49,554 bases of DNA from Akkermansia muciniphila (GTDB taxonomy: Bacteria; Verrucomicrobiota; Verrucomicrobiia; Limisphaerales; SXTU01): the NCBI GenBank assembly GCA_945874145.1, contig CAMCFN010000030.1, positions 1 through 49,554 of the forward strand, given 5' to 3'. The notes under the pieces were generated by a model. It did not search any database, was not told the origin of the DNA, and worked only from the letters and a program-made list of their open reading frames with translations. Position numbers and translations under genes: made by a program. Shown piece by piece: positions 27,716-37,284 of this stretch (within the stretch, counting starts at the first letter, position 1; each line of letters opens with the position of its first letter).

Positions 27716-29947
27716 CTAGAGTTTCTTCGACGCTTCAGGGCTGGACGCCATCCCGAGTTGGTCGAAGAGGAACGCGAAGACATCGGCCTTTTGCGCGATT
27801 CGCTCCGTGAGGGCGGTGCCCATTCCGTGCCCGGAGGCGGAACTGAGCCGGACGAGAATCGGATGTCCGGAGGCGGTGGCGGCTTGCAGGCGCGCGGTCA
27901 TCTTGCGGGAGTTCGCGGGGTTGACGCGGCCATCGGTCTCGCCGGCGAGGAAGAAAACGGCTGGATATTTCGTGTCGTCGGTGACGTTGTGAAACGGCGA
28001 GTAGGCGTGGAGCGCGCGGAATTGAGCGGGGTCCTTGACGGTGCCGAACTCCGTCACGTTGAAGGCCCCGTTCGGGTCGAGCTCCACGCGCAGCATGTCG
28101 TAGATGCCGACGTGCGCGACCACGGCGCGGGCGAGTCCGGGATGCTGCGTGAGGAACGCGCCCATGAGCAGGCCGCCGTTGCTGCCGCCTTCGACGGCAA
28201 GTTTGTCAGGGCGCGTGTAGCCGCGCGTGATGAGGTGTTGCGCGCAGGCGGCGAAGTCGTCGAACACGTTCTGCTTCCTGGTGAGGTTACCCGCGAGGTG
28301 CCAGTCCTCGCCGTATTCGCCACCGCCGCGGATGTTGGCGATGACGTAGATGCCGCCCCGGTCGAACCACAGGCGCTGCTCGAAATTGAACCCCGGCCTC
28401 ATGCTGTGGCCGTAGCCGCCGTAGGCGTAGAGGAGCGTGGGGTTGTTGCCATCAAGCTGGGTGCCTTTGCGGCGCAGGATGTTGACGGGAACTTTCGTGC
28501 CGTCCTTGCTGACGGCGAACTCGCGCACCGCCTCAATGTCGCTCAAGTCCACGGGCGAGGTGTTGAAGAGCGCGGTCTTCTTCGTGGTCCCGACGGCAGG
28601 GTCGTAGAACATCCAAGCGGCGGGCGCGACGTAGCTGGTTTGGCGAAACAGGACCCGACCATCCACAGCGATAAGCCCGCCCACGCCGGATGCTTCGGGC
28701 AGCGGAAGGATGCGCGCGTCCTTTCCATCCAGCGTGAACTGCCGGATGCGCGACGGCCCACCGAGGAGGTCGGAAACGAAAAGGAACTTCGCGGTGAGCG
28801 TGAGTCCCTCGATGACCGCGTCGCTCTCGGGCACCAGCACTTCGGCGTCGCGCAGGTGGCCAGCGATGGGGAGGCGCAGGACTTTGCCGCGCGGGGCGTT
28901 CTTCACCGAGCGGAGAAAGAGCGCAGCGCCATCGTGACTGAACTCCACTTCCTTGATGCTGTCTTCGTGCCGCGTGATTTGCCGCCACGCCGCTCCGGCC
29001 TTCGTCTCGCGGACGTGGTGGGCGAACTCGCCGCCATCACCATTCGCCACCGTCGCCAGCAGCCACCCGCCATCATGCGAAGTCGCCAGATGAATCTCCG
29101 CGATGCGCGGAAAGTCGCGCCCGGCGGAGTAGGTATCTTTGCTCTCCGGTGTGCCGAGTTGGTGGAAATAAATCTGCTGGAAGAAGTTCAAGTCGGCCTC
29201 GGAGCGCTCACCCTTGTGTGGATAGCGGGTGTAGAAAACCGCTGTGCTGTCGGGCGTCCACGCTGCGCTGCCGCCGCCGGTGGGGTATTGCACGCGGGCG
29301 ATGCGGTCGGGCAAACGCTCGCCGCTTTCGGTGCGGTAGAAATGGAGCGTGCCTTCCTCGCTGCCGTGTTCGGAAAGACAGACGGCGATCAGTTTTCCAT
29401 CGGGTGACGGAACGAACCAATCCATCGCGACCTGACCCTTCGGCTCGATCTCGTTGGGATCGAGCACGACTTTTTCCGATGCCAGATCACTTGCCGAAGC
29501 GAGGGTGACGAGCAGTCGCTGTTGCTTCGGCGGCTGGAACTTCAGCGCGAACAGCCGCCCCGGACGCGACACGATCCCGCTGTGGGACGGCGTGTCTTTT
29601 GCGTAGAGGGCCGTGAGCTTCGCCTCGATGCCCGCGCGGTCGCGGCGCGCATCCAGCCAGGTGCGCGAGTGCTGATTCTGCGCCGCCGTCCACGCCTTCA
29701 CCGCCGGCGAGCCGGTCTCCTCCAGCCAGCGGTAATCATCCACGACCTTCACGCCGTGATACTCATCGGTGACTGGTTTCTTGTCGGTCGGTGGAACGCC
29801 GGCGGCAGCGAGGGTCATGGTGGCAGTGAGTGAAGTGACCAGCAGCAGCAGCCGCAAGCGAGTGCGGCGGCAGAGAATGCGGAGCAAACCGCGCAACTCC
29901 TGAAAGGACGCGCACATCGTTGGCGGGAAATACAGGCGGCTCACCAT
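27716..29947 (-). CDS. Prolyl oligopeptidase family protein (S9A)
   Basis: A 743-residue serine peptidase. It has an amino-terminal export segment (RRTRLRLLLLVTSLTATMTLAAAG), the S9A propeller beginning DEYHGVKVVDDYRWLEE, and a carboxyl alpha/beta-hydrolase domain. The catalytic triad is Ser589 (GGSNGGLLMG), Asp672 (GETDGRVNP) and His707 (SGHGMG). The YAYGGYG and NIRGGGEYGEDWH motifs are typical. The ATG at 29947 overlaps the end of the cytochrome gene (ATGGTGA). An ATG at 29917 is an equally reasonable start given the signal peptide. It cleaves short proline-containing peptides, probably in the periplasm. Confidence 0.95.
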   Translation of the reverse strand: MVSRLYFPPTMCASFQELRGLLRILCRRTRLRLLLLVTSLTATMTLAAAGVPPTDKKPVTDEYHGVKVVDDYRWLEETGSPAVKAWTAAQNQHSRTWLDARRDRAGIEAKLTALYAKDTPSHSGIVSRPGRLFALKFQPPKQQRLLVTLASASDLASEKVVLDPNEIEPKGQVAMDWFVPSPDGKLIAVCLSEHGSEEGTLHFYRTESGERLPDRIARVQYPTGGGSAAWTPDSTAVFYTRYPHKGERSEADLNFFQQIYFHQLGTPESKDTYSAGRDFPRIAEIHLATSHDGGWLLATVANGDGGEFAHHVRETKAGAAWRQITRHEDSIKEVEFSHDGAALFLRSVKNAPRGKVLRLPIAGHLRDAEVLVPESDAVIEGLTLTAKFLFVSDLLGGPSRIRQFTLDGKDARILPLPEASGVGGLIAVDGRVLFRQTSYVAPAAWMFYDPAVGTTKKTALFNTSPVDLSDIEAVREFAVSKDGTKVPVNILRRKGTQLDGNNPTLLYAYGGYGHSMRPGFNFEQRLWFDRGGIYVIANIRGGGEYGEDWHLAGNLTRKQNVFDDFAACAQHLITRGYTRPDKLAVEGGSNGGLLMGAFLTQHPGLARAVVAHVGIYDMLRVELDPNGAFNVTEFGTVKDPAQFRALHAYSPFHNVTDDTKYPAVFFLAGETDGRVNPANSRKMTARLQAATASGHPILVRLSSASGHGMGTALTERIAQKADVFAFLFDQLGMASSPEASKKL

Positions 29948-32706
29948 TGGTATTCCAAAGTGAGAGTGGAACGGCCCTTGGGCAGCGTCAGGGGGATCAG
30001 CACCTCGCCGGCGTTGCCTTCGCGCACGATGCCCTTGTGCTCGCTGGTGATGCGCAACTGAAGTGGCGCGATGCTGAAGCTGCGCTCCGACTGCGCGGTG
30101 ACGCCCTTGCCAGCAGCGGCTCGGAAGTAAAAGGGCGTCTGCTCAGTCGCCGTCTCGAACCGGAGCGTGCGCTTGAAGTAAGCCTTGCCGTCCTTGTCGT
30201 GCGCGTCCTCGAAGTAGTCCTGCACGGCAATGTCACCGTAGTGGTAGAGGAACGTCGGCCTTCGCGCGGCATCCAGATGATAGCCACGGAACTGGTAGCC
30301 ATGGTCCTGCGGGAACGCGTAGCTGGTCTTGCCCTTGTAAGGCCAGTTCTCCTCCAGCGACTTCAGCCGATGAAACGGGATGCCCGGCGGGAACGCGATT
30401 GGGTCGGTGCCACGCGGCCGGAAGGAACCCAAATCAACATTCGCGAACTCGCCTTTCCAGAGCTGCCGCAACGCCATCTCCTCAGAGTCGAAGGCGAGGC
30501 TGATGCGCTCGGGATAGCCCACGGCAATCCCGCGATAGCCGATGGAGCTGCGGCCCCGGCAGACCTCCGTCACATCGCCGACGCGGAGCTCGTTGGATTC
30601 GCGAGACAAGCCCACGGGCTTCTTCACCCGGGCGCCGTCCGCAAGATAGGCCCACAAGGCTTCGATTTGCTGCGCAGCATCGCCGCCGAGCAAGTTCGGG
30701 CGGACCGACTTACCGTCCGGCCAGTAGCTGGGCATGATCACCGAAGGGTGAAAGCGCGCGGGCTGCCGCAGGTAGAGGTGGAACCAATTCTTCTGGAGCC
30801 GCTCGATCACATACACGAGGTCCAGCGCGCTCATCTCGCCCGATTTCTGTCCGTTGAACTCATGGCAGACAATGCAACTGAGGCCGGTAAAGCCAATCAT
30901 CTCGTGGCCGGCGGCCTTGAACTCCTGAAGGCTGGCAGGCTTGGGAATCGGAGCTGCTTCTAACTTATCCACCTTGCCGAACAACTCGACGAGATGGCCG
31001 ACCTGCGCCTCGCCAAACTGCGGCATGGCGGCATCCACGTAGCCACGCTGGCGCTTCCCGCGCAGCAGCACATCAGCGATCCACTCGGGCTGCAGCTTCG
31101 CCCCGACGTGCGTCAGCGGCGGCGGCAGGCGGCCTTGATCGCCCAATCCGGGATGCGTCCCGGTGAAGAGCGCGTTGCGCTCCGGCGCGATTCCGCCCAA
31201 GCCAGTGCGCTCGTGGCAGGCGATGCAATTGAACGTGGCGAGGGTCTTGTTTACCTGCTGCTGGTCATCGAACGGCGGCCTCTCCGCGATGGGCAACGCC
31301 TTCGCAATCCAGCCGCGCTGCTCCGCGCTCAGGTCGAAGCGCGGCCACGGGCCGGCGGCCTCGCTCAAGCATCCCCGGCTCGGGGTGAGCTTGGCGAACG
31401 CGGCGGCGGGCTTGGCCGGCACGCGGAGATCATCGTGGCAATTCGCGCAGCCGAACTTGCTGAAGTGATCGCGTCCTCGGGCCGCCAGCGCGGCGTCCAC
31501 CTTGAGCGGCTCGAAGGCGGGGATGGGCTCGTTGGAAATGGACAGCAGCGACGACGGAATGGGCCCGCGCGGAAACTGCGGTCCCGCCATCTCGCAGGAG
31601 AACTTCGCCTCCCGGCCCGTGTGGAAATAGATGAGCTCCAGCTTGCGCCAACCCGCTGCCAGGTCCGCCGAGCCTTCGAGTTGCTTCACACCGCGCCGGT
31701 CGCTGGGCTCCTGTTGGATGACTGGCTTTCCGTCCACCGTCAGCGCACCGCCGTTCATCTTGAGGTGGAAGGTGTAGCGACCCGAGTTCGCGAGGTTCAG
31801 CCAGCCTTCGTATTTGATCGCCGAGTGCTGCTGCGGCTTGCCCAGACTCTCCAAGTCGAAGTCCTTCACGTGTCCGGCGCGTTCCGCTTTCACCTTGTCG
31901 CTGGCGAGCCCCTCCCACACGTCGCCGCGATACAGCGTGTAGGCGAGTGCGCCGGGCACCCGCGTGCTTTGAAGCAGGTAGTGCGCGATGCGTTCGGGGT
32001 CCTGGCCCGCGAGACGGAGGTCCGGCATGCGTCCGGAAGGCCGGCTGGCGTGCGGCTGGCGAAGGAAATTCACCAAGCTCTTGAAGCTGTATTTCTTTTC
32101 CATCATCCCCAGCGGAACGGACTGCTTGGCGAGCAACTCCGCACCCTTGTCATCGCGCGGCGAGTGACACTGCGCGCAGCCGCGAGCATGAAAGAGGCGT
32201 TTCCCGTGCTGCGCCGCCACCCCGTCGGGTGCCTGCGGAGCGAAATCGTTCTTTTTCAGTGAGATCAAAAAATGCGTGAGCGCCGTCGCCGTCTGCCGCC
32301 GCTCCTCCGCGCCCAATTGCGACAACACATCCGGCATGGTCGTGCCGGGTTTGGTGCCGTGCGGCTCGCGGATGAATGCCTCCAAGTAGTTCGGGCTTAC
32401 GCGCGAGCCAACTTCGGCAAGTAGCGGTGCTTTTTTCGAGCGGGACGCCAGCGACGCATCGCCCGTGTGGCAGGCGACGCAATTCAGTTCCTCGATCAGC
32501 ACCAACCCCTTCAGCTCCGGTTCAAGTTTGCTGGAGGCCACTCCGGGAACAATCACCTCCGCGAACACCGCTGGGCCTGTGCTGAGTAGCGCCACGGCTC
32601 CCACGGCGAACCACCAGCGAAGCGTCAACGCGCCTGGAACCTGTTGCTTGCCCACCCTTGCTCGGCTGTAGGGCTTCAGGGGCGTCGGTGATGGTTGGGT
32701 TTGCAT
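29941..32706 (-). CDS. Secreted pentaheme cytochrome c with PA14 domain
   Basis: A 921-residue exported protein with five CXXCH haem-binding motifs: CVACH, CAQCH, CANCH, CIACH and CIVCH. Between the second and third haem sites (about 260-385) lies a PA14-like domain (ALAYTLYRGDVWEGL, KYEGWLNLANSGRYTFHLKM, GWRKLELIYFHTG), usually carbohydrate binding. The last 200 residues (RISLAFDSEEMALRQLWKGE, GYQFRGYHLD) form a beta-rich domain seen in PVC cytochromes. It probably passes electrons from surface sugar oxidation, for example from the dehydrogenase-like protein in its operon. The ATG at 32706 is chosen over an upstream TTG. It is the first gene of the minus-strand operon. Confidence 0.92.
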   Translation of the reverse strand: MQTQPSPTPLKPYSRARVGKQQVPGALTLRWWFAVGAVALLSTGPAVFAEVIVPGVASSKLEPELKGLVLIEELNCVACHTGDASLASRSKKAPLLAEVGSRVSPNYLEAFIREPHGTKPGTTMPDVLSQLGAEERRQTATALTHFLISLKKNDFAPQAPDGVAAQHGKRLFHARGCAQCHSPRDDKGAELLAKQSVPLGMMEKKYSFKSLVNFLRQPHASRPSGRMPDLRLAGQDPERIAHYLLQSTRVPGALAYTLYRGDVWEGLASDKVKAERAGHVKDFDLESLGKPQQHSAIKYEGWLNLANSGRYTFHLKMNGGALTVDGKPVIQQEPSDRRGVKQLEGSADLAAGWRKLELIYFHTGREAKFSCEMAGPQFPRGPIPSSLLSISNEPIPAFEPLKVDAALAARGRDHFSKFGCANCHDDLRVPAKPAAAFAKLTPSRGCLSEAAGPWPRFDLSAEQRGWIAKALPIAERPPFDDQQQVNKTLATFNCIACHERTGLGGIAPERNALFTGTHPGLGDQGRLPPPLTHVGAKLQPEWIADVLLRGKRQRGYVDAAMPQFGEAQVGHLVELFGKVDKLEAAPIPKPASLQEFKAAGHEMIGFTGLSCIVCHEFNGQKSGEMSALDLVYVIERLQKNWFHLYLRQPARFHPSVIMPSYWPDGKSVRPNLLGGDAAQQIEALWAYLADGARVKKPVGLSRESNELRVGDVTEVCRGRSSIGYRGIAVGYPERISLAFDSEEMALRQLWKGEFANVDLGSFRPRGTDPIAFPPGIPFHRLKSLEENWPYKGKTSYAFPQDHGYQFRGYHLDAARRPTFLYHYGDIAVQDYFEDAHDKDGKAYFKRTLRFETATEQTPFYFRAAAGKGVTAQSERSFSIAPLQLRITSEHKGIVREGNAGEVLIPLTLPKGRSTLTLEYQW

Positions 32707-32950
32707 CGGGTTCAACGGCGGCGATTCTCAACTTCGCAAACTTTGGTGCAACAGGTTTCCGCTCCGATTGGGAGATGTTCCGGCGGGCATGTCGCCACCC
32801 GGACATCGCGACTGACAACTGGTTTTACCTCGACGACTCACCATCACGAAGAATGTGGCGCACTGAAACTCCGACCGACTCATCCAATTGCCGCTTCACA
32901 GCCTCTGGCAAAACGCGCATCGTGACTTCAAAACTGCTCACAAACCATCC

Positions 32951-34171
32951 ATGAAATCATCGCTCAAGCCTCTGCTCCCACTCCTCGCGCTCACTGCGCT
33001 CTTTTGCGGCCATTCCCTCGCGGCGGAAAAAAAGCCGCTGAAGGTTTTCATCCTTGCCGGGCAGTCGAACATGCAAGGACATGCCAAGGTCACGACCTTT
33101 GAGCACATCGGCATGGACCCGGCGACGAAGCCGATGCTGGCCGAGATGCTGGGCCCCGACGGCAAGCCAAAGGTCTGCGAGCGGGTTTGGATTTCATCCA
33201 TCGGCTCTGCGGACGCGGAGCAGACCGGGAAGCTGACGGTGGGCTTTGGCGCTTCGACCGAGAAAATCGGGCCGGAGTTCACGTTCGGCCTCTACATGCA
33301 GAAGTTCACGGACGCGCCTATTTTGCTCATCAAGACCGCGTGGGGCGGCAGGAGCTTGAACACGGATTTCCGCCCGCCGAGCGCCGGGCCGTATGTGTTC
33401 AATGAGGCGCAGCTCGCCGCTTTCCAAAAGCAAGGCAAGGACGTGGCGGCGATGAAGGCGGAGAAGGCGAAGGCGACGGGCGTGAGCTACCGGCTCATGG
33501 TCGAGCATGTCAAAATGGTGCTCGCTGACATCAAGCGCGTGGTGCCCGGCTACGATGCGGCGCAGGGCTACGAGTTGGCGGGTTTCGCGTGGTTCCAAGG
33601 CTGGAACGACCTCGTGGATGGCAGCACCTATCCGACGCGCGACAAGCCCGGCGGCTACGATGCCTACAGCACAGCGATGGCGCATTTCATTCGCGACGTG
33701 CGCAAGGATTTGAACGCGCCGAAGCTGCCGTTCGTCATCGGCGTGCTCGGCGTCGGAGGGCCGACGGCGGACTACGGCCCCGACGAGCAGCGTTACAAAG
33801 CGACGCACCAAAACTTCCGCGATGCGATGGCGGCCCCGGCGCAGTTGCCGGAGTTCAAAGGCAACGTCGCGGCGGTGCTGGCGGAGAAGTATTGGGACCG
33901 CGAACTGAAGGTGGCCAAGGCGAAGGAAGGCGAAATCAAACAGCGCTCGAAGAAGTTGGCAAAGGAGGGCAACATGAAGCCAGCGGAGGAAAAGGCGGTG
34001 CTGGAGAAGCTGCGCGCGGAAGGGCTGACGGAGCGCGAGCGGCAGGTGCTGGAGAAGGGCATCTCGAATTTCGAATTCCACTATCTCGGCTCGGCGAAGA
34101 TTCTCGGCAGCGTCGGGAAGGGGCTGGCCGAAGCGATGGTGGAACTCAAGCAACTCAAAAGGACAAACTGA
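32951..34171 (+). CDS. Secreted sialate O-acetylesterase-like protein (SASA/DUF303)
   Basis: A 406-residue SGNH-type esterase with a signal peptide (MKSSLKPLLPLLALTALFCGHSLA). The nucleophile motif is FILAGQSNMQGH (Ser39). Others are KTAWGGRSL, GFAWFQGWND and the carboxyl FHYLGSAKILGSVG with the presumed catalytic His. A strongly charged helical insert of about 50 residues (LKVAKAKEGEIKQRSKKL, EERQ-rich) precedes that last motif. It likely removes acetyl groups from carbohydrate. It is divergent from the cytochrome operon across a 244-bp gap in which no clear operator was recognised. Its TGA overlaps a 28-codon ORF. Confidence 0.92.
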   Translation: MKSSLKPLLPLLALTALFCGHSLAAEKKPLKVFILAGQSNMQGHAKVTTFEHIGMDPATKPMLAEMLGPDGKPKVCERVWISSIGSADAEQTGKLTVGFGASTEKIGPEFTFGLYMQKFTDAPILLIKTAWGGRSLNTDFRPPSAGPYVFNEAQLAAFQKQGKDVAAMKAEKAKATGVSYRLMVEHVKMVLADIKRVVPGYDAAQGYELAGFAWFQGWNDLVDGSTYPTRDKPGGYDAYSTAMAHFIRDVRKDLNAPKLPFVIGVLGVGGPTADYGPDEQRYKATHQNFRDAMAAPAQLPEFKGNVAAVLAEKYWDRELKVAKAKEGEIKQRSKKLAKEGNMKPAEEKAVLEKLRAEGLTERERQVLEKGISNFEFHYLGSAKILGSVGKGLAEAMVELKQLKRTN

Positions 34172-34257
34172 TGCTCGTGAAGGCAAATTTCGTCCGCGAA
34201 ACCATCCGGGCGATTGAAGCCTCGACGGAATCCCCGGAACTTATCCGTTTCAAGTAA
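34171..34257 (+). CDS. Possible 28-residue ORF between two esterase genes
   Basis: The ATG at 34171 overlaps the stop of the first esterase (TGATG), and its TAA ends 1 bp before the ATG of the second. The peptide starts MLVKANFVRETIRAIEASTE. It may serve only to hand ribosomes from one esterase to the next, or be chance. No homology is recognised. Confidence 0.25.
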   Translation: MLVKANFVRETIRAIEASTESPELIRFK

Positions 34258-34258
34258 C

Positions 34259-35905
34259 ATGAAACCGATTCTCACCCTCATCGCAGCCCTGTTGCTGGTT
34301 CCATCGGCAGCCCGCTGTGCCGATGCCGACACCAAGACCTTGCGCGTCTTTATCTTCGCGGGCCAGTCGAACATGGAGGGGGCGGATTCAAAGGTGAAGG
34401 ACATCCAACGCTTCCCGCCTTTTGCCGGATTGGACATGCCTCAGGACAAAGTTTTGTTCTCTTACAGCATTGGGCGTGAAACGAAGCAGGCTTCCGATGG
34501 TTGGGTCGGTTTGCAGCCGGTGGGCAAGATGGTCGGGCCGGAACTCAGCTTTGCCAGACGAGTGTCGCAGAACATTGATGCCCCCATCGCCATCATCAAG
34601 TGCGCCGCCGGTGGCACGACTTTGGGGGGGGATTGGAATCCCGATGACCCCAGTGGCTTTAAGCTCTACCCGCTGGCCTTGCAGTTGATTCAATCATCGC
34701 TGGCCGAACTCGACCGGAAGAAGGTGCCTTACCGGATCGAAGGCTTCATGTGGCATCAGGGGGAGAACGATATGTTCAGCAAGGAGTTCAAGCCGAGCTA
34801 TGGCAAGAACCTGAAAAACTTTCTGGCAAGCTGGCGGCGTGACCTCAAGACGCCCGGCCTGAAATTCTACCTTGGCGAGCTTTGCACCAAGACGATTTGG
34901 GGCATGGACAATCGTGAGCCGATGTATGCCATCCGCGCAGGGCAGAAAGCCGTCACTGACTCCGATCCGCTGGCGGAATACATCCCGACCTCGCACGTCG
35001 GGGTGGAAATTGGCGGCGGCGAGGGATTGCATTATCACTACGGAACCTTGGGCCAACTGGAGCACGGCGTGAACTACGCGGACGCCTATCTGCGAACGAT
35101 TGGAAAGCAGCCAGCCACCGCCCGCCCGCTCAAGGTTTGGCCGTATGCGAAGGGAAGCCCGGTCAAGCTCTTCATCCTCGCCGGCCATCGCAATATGGAA
35201 GGCGAGCGTGCCTTCACGCAGGAAATCAAAACGCTGCCGGGCCAAGAGGCGCTGGCGGACGACAACGGCAAGGTCGCTTTCAAATACAGCCTCGGTGGCG
35301 GCTACAAAACCTCGCATGGCTGGGAGCCACTCGGCCCTGCCGGCTATTACGACACCTTCGGCCCCGAACTCAGCTTCGGCAGGACGCTGCAAGGCAAAGT
35401 GCCCGGCAATATTGCCATCGCCAAATTCACGCACAGCGGTTCGCAGATGAACGACTGGACGCCGCAGGGCACGGCAGCGAAAGACCGGAACCTTTACCCG
35501 CAGTTCATCGCCTTCATCCAGGAATCGATCAGGGAACTCGAAGCCAGAGGTCATCCGGTGGAACTCGCCGGCATCGTGTATCATGTCGGGGAGAACGAAA
35601 TGTCCTTTGGACCTTACCGGAGCAACGCGGCCAAGTGGCTGCAATCCACGGTCGCCAAAAGCCGCGAGGAGCTGGCGCTGCCTGCGCTCAAATGGTTCGT
35701 CAGCCAGCAACCGCCCACCGACGAGAAGGGTCTCAACCGCATTGATGTCACCGCGAATCTGGCCGCACTCGCCGCCGCAGACCCTGCCTTCATTCACCTC
35801 AAGGCCTTCAATCTTCCGCCGCAGAAAGAGAAGCTGGTCATCACCACGGCGGGGATTGTTCAATTGGGGGAATTGCTGGCCGAAGGCTGCCTCGAACACC
35901 GGTAA
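34259..35905 (+). CDS. Tandem SASA-domain protein with degenerate second active site
   Basis: A 548-residue secreted protein (signal MKPILTLIAALLLVPSAARC) containing two SASA/DUF303-like domains. Domain 1 (about 25-285) has the intact nucleophile motif FIFAGQSNMEG (Ser37), KCAAGGTTLGGDW and GFMWHQGEND. Domain 2 (about 300-545) repeats the layout (LFILAGHRNMEG, FTHSGSQMNDW, GIVYHVGENEM) but reads GHRNM in place of GQSNM. The catalytic serine is replaced by Arg311, so domain 2 should lack esterase activity and may bind substrate or support folding. It is separated by 1 bp from the following propeller gene. Confidence 0.9.
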   Translation: MKPILTLIAALLLVPSAARCADADTKTLRVFIFAGQSNMEGADSKVKDIQRFPPFAGLDMPQDKVLFSYSIGRETKQASDGWVGLQPVGKMVGPELSFARRVSQNIDAPIAIIKCAAGGTTLGGDWNPDDPSGFKLYPLALQLIQSSLAELDRKKVPYRIEGFMWHQGENDMFSKEFKPSYGKNLKNFLASWRRDLKTPGLKFYLGELCTKTIWGMDNREPMYAIRAGQKAVTDSDPLAEYIPTSHVGVEIGGGEGLHYHYGTLGQLEHGVNYADAYLRTIGKQPATARPLKVWPYAKGSPVKLFILAGHRNMEGERAFTQEIKTLPGQEALADDNGKVAFKYSLGGGYKTSHGWEPLGPAGYYDTFGPELSFGRTLQGKVPGNIAIAKFTHSGSQMNDWTPQGTAAKDRNLYPQFIAFIQESIRELEARGHPVELAGIVYHVGENEMSFGPYRSNAAKWLQSTVAKSREELALPALKWFVSQQPPTDEKGLNRIDVTANLAALAAADPAFIHLKAFNLPPQKEKLVITTAGIVQLGELLAEGCLEHR

Positions 35906-35906
35906 T

Positions 35907-37193
35907 ATGAAGTCACTCGACTGCCTGCTGAAATTCACCGTCCTGCTTTTTGCTTTTGCCACCGCCACGCCGCTCTGTGCCGGAGACTGGCCGCAATGGC
36001 GCGGCCCACAGCGCGACGGACAGTTTATCGGGCCGGCTTGGCCGGATAAACTGGACACCAACCATCTGCGCCGGGTCTGGCGCGTTGAGCTTGGCCCAGG
36101 CTATTCCGGCCCGATTGTCAGCGGGACGCGAGTCTTCACCACGGAAACCAAGGATAAGAAGTTCGAAGCGGTGACAGCCTTCGACCGCAAAACTGGCAAG
36201 GAGCTGTGGCACACGCAATGGGAAGGCGCGTTGAGCGTGCCGTTCTTTGCCAAGTCCAACGGCGATTGGATCCGCGCGACGCCAGCCTGCGATGGCGAAC
36301 GCCTGTTTGTCGCTGGCATGAGAGACGTGCTGGTCTGCCTGGATGTGGAGACGGGCAAGGAACGGTGGCGTTTCGATTTTGTGAAAAAGCTGGCGGCGCC
36401 GGTGCCGGATTTTGGCTTTGTCTGCTCGCCGCTGGTGGACGACGGCGCTGTTTACGTGCAGGCCGGAGCGAGTTTCGTGAAGCTCAACAAGCGCACCGGT
36501 GAAGTTATCTGGCGCACGCTCCAGGACAAGGGAGGGATGTGGGGCAGCGTCTTTTCCTCGCCCGTTTTCGCTACGCTAGCGGGCAAGCGCCAACTGATCG
36601 TGCAAACTCGCGAGAAGCTTGCGGGCGTTGCGCCCGCCGATGGGAAGATCCTGTGGGAGCAGCCGGTGGAGGCGTTTCGGGGCATGAACATCCTTACTCC
36701 CGTCGTGCACAAGGACACGATTTTCAGCAGCACCTATGGCGGCAAGACGATCGGTTTCAAAGTGAAGGAATCCGATGGCACGTTTGCCATCGCGGAAGCT
36801 TGGCGGCACAAGGCGCAAGGCTACATGAGCACGCCCGTCGTGATGGATGGCGTTGCCTACACACATTTGAAAAGCCAGCGCGTGATGGCCATTGAGGTGG
36901 AAACCGGGCGCGAGCTTTGGACCAGCGGCCCTTCCTTCGGCAAATACTGGAGCCTCGTCGCGCAGGGCGGTCGAATGCTCGGGCTGGATCAACGCGGCGT
37001 TCTGATTCTCCTCCGGGCGAACAAGGAAAAGTTTGAGCTGATCGATCAGCGCAAATTGGCCGACACGGAAACGTGGGCGCATCTGGCTGCCGCCGATGAT
37101 GAACTGTTCATCCGCGAGTTAAAGGCGTTGACGGTCTATCGGTGGAATGGGGCAGCCGCCGCGCTCGAAAAAGCCCCAGCATCCAATCCATAA
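35907..37193 (+). CDS. Secreted PQQ-binding-like beta-propeller protein
   Basis: A 428-residue protein with a signal peptide (to about residue 25) followed by GDWPQWRGPQRDGQ, the entry motif also found in the propeller at 4580-5893. Blade motifs include DRKTGKELWH, DVETGKERWR, NKRTGEVIWR, PADGKILWEQ and EVETGRELWT. These indicate a PQQ-type repeat propeller. Enzymatic residues are not evident. It is the third gene of the plus-strand esterase operon. Downstream lies a 767-bp region with only gene remnants before tRNA-Val. Confidence 0.87.
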   Translation: MKSLDCLLKFTVLLFAFATATPLCAGDWPQWRGPQRDGQFIGPAWPDKLDTNHLRRVWRVELGPGYSGPIVSGTRVFTTETKDKKFEAVTAFDRKTGKELWHTQWEGALSVPFFAKSNGDWIRATPACDGERLFVAGMRDVLVCLDVETGKERWRFDFVKKLAAPVPDFGFVCSPLVDDGAVYVQAGASFVKLNKRTGEVIWRTLQDKGGMWGSVFSSPVFATLAGKRQLIVQTREKLAGVAPADGKILWEQPVEAFRGMNILTPVVHKDTIFSSTYGGKTIGFKVKESDGTFAIAEAWRHKAQGYMSTPVVMDGVAYTHLKSQRVMAIEVETGRELWTSGPSFGKYWSLVAQGGRMLGLDQRGVLILLRANKEKFELIDQRKLADTETWAHLAAADDELFIRELKALTVYRWNGAAAALEKAPASNP

Positions 37194-37284
37194 GCCCCAG
37201 CAAAACCATTCTTAGGCTGTGTGCCTGGGTATTGCTCTGTTTTGCGGCGGCGTGGATCTGGGCTACCCGCGACGCGCTTCAAGC

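Noticed and set aside
27698..29407. A 569-codon open frame antisense to the prolyl oligopeptidase gene
   Set aside because: The opposite strand encodes a complete S9A peptidase with an intact catalytic triad. The antisense translation shows no domain.
33890..34070. Charged helical insert in the first SASA protein as a foreign insertion
   Set aside because: Similar Lys/Glu-rich inserts before the final HYLGSAK motif are, from memory, common in PVC-group members of this family.
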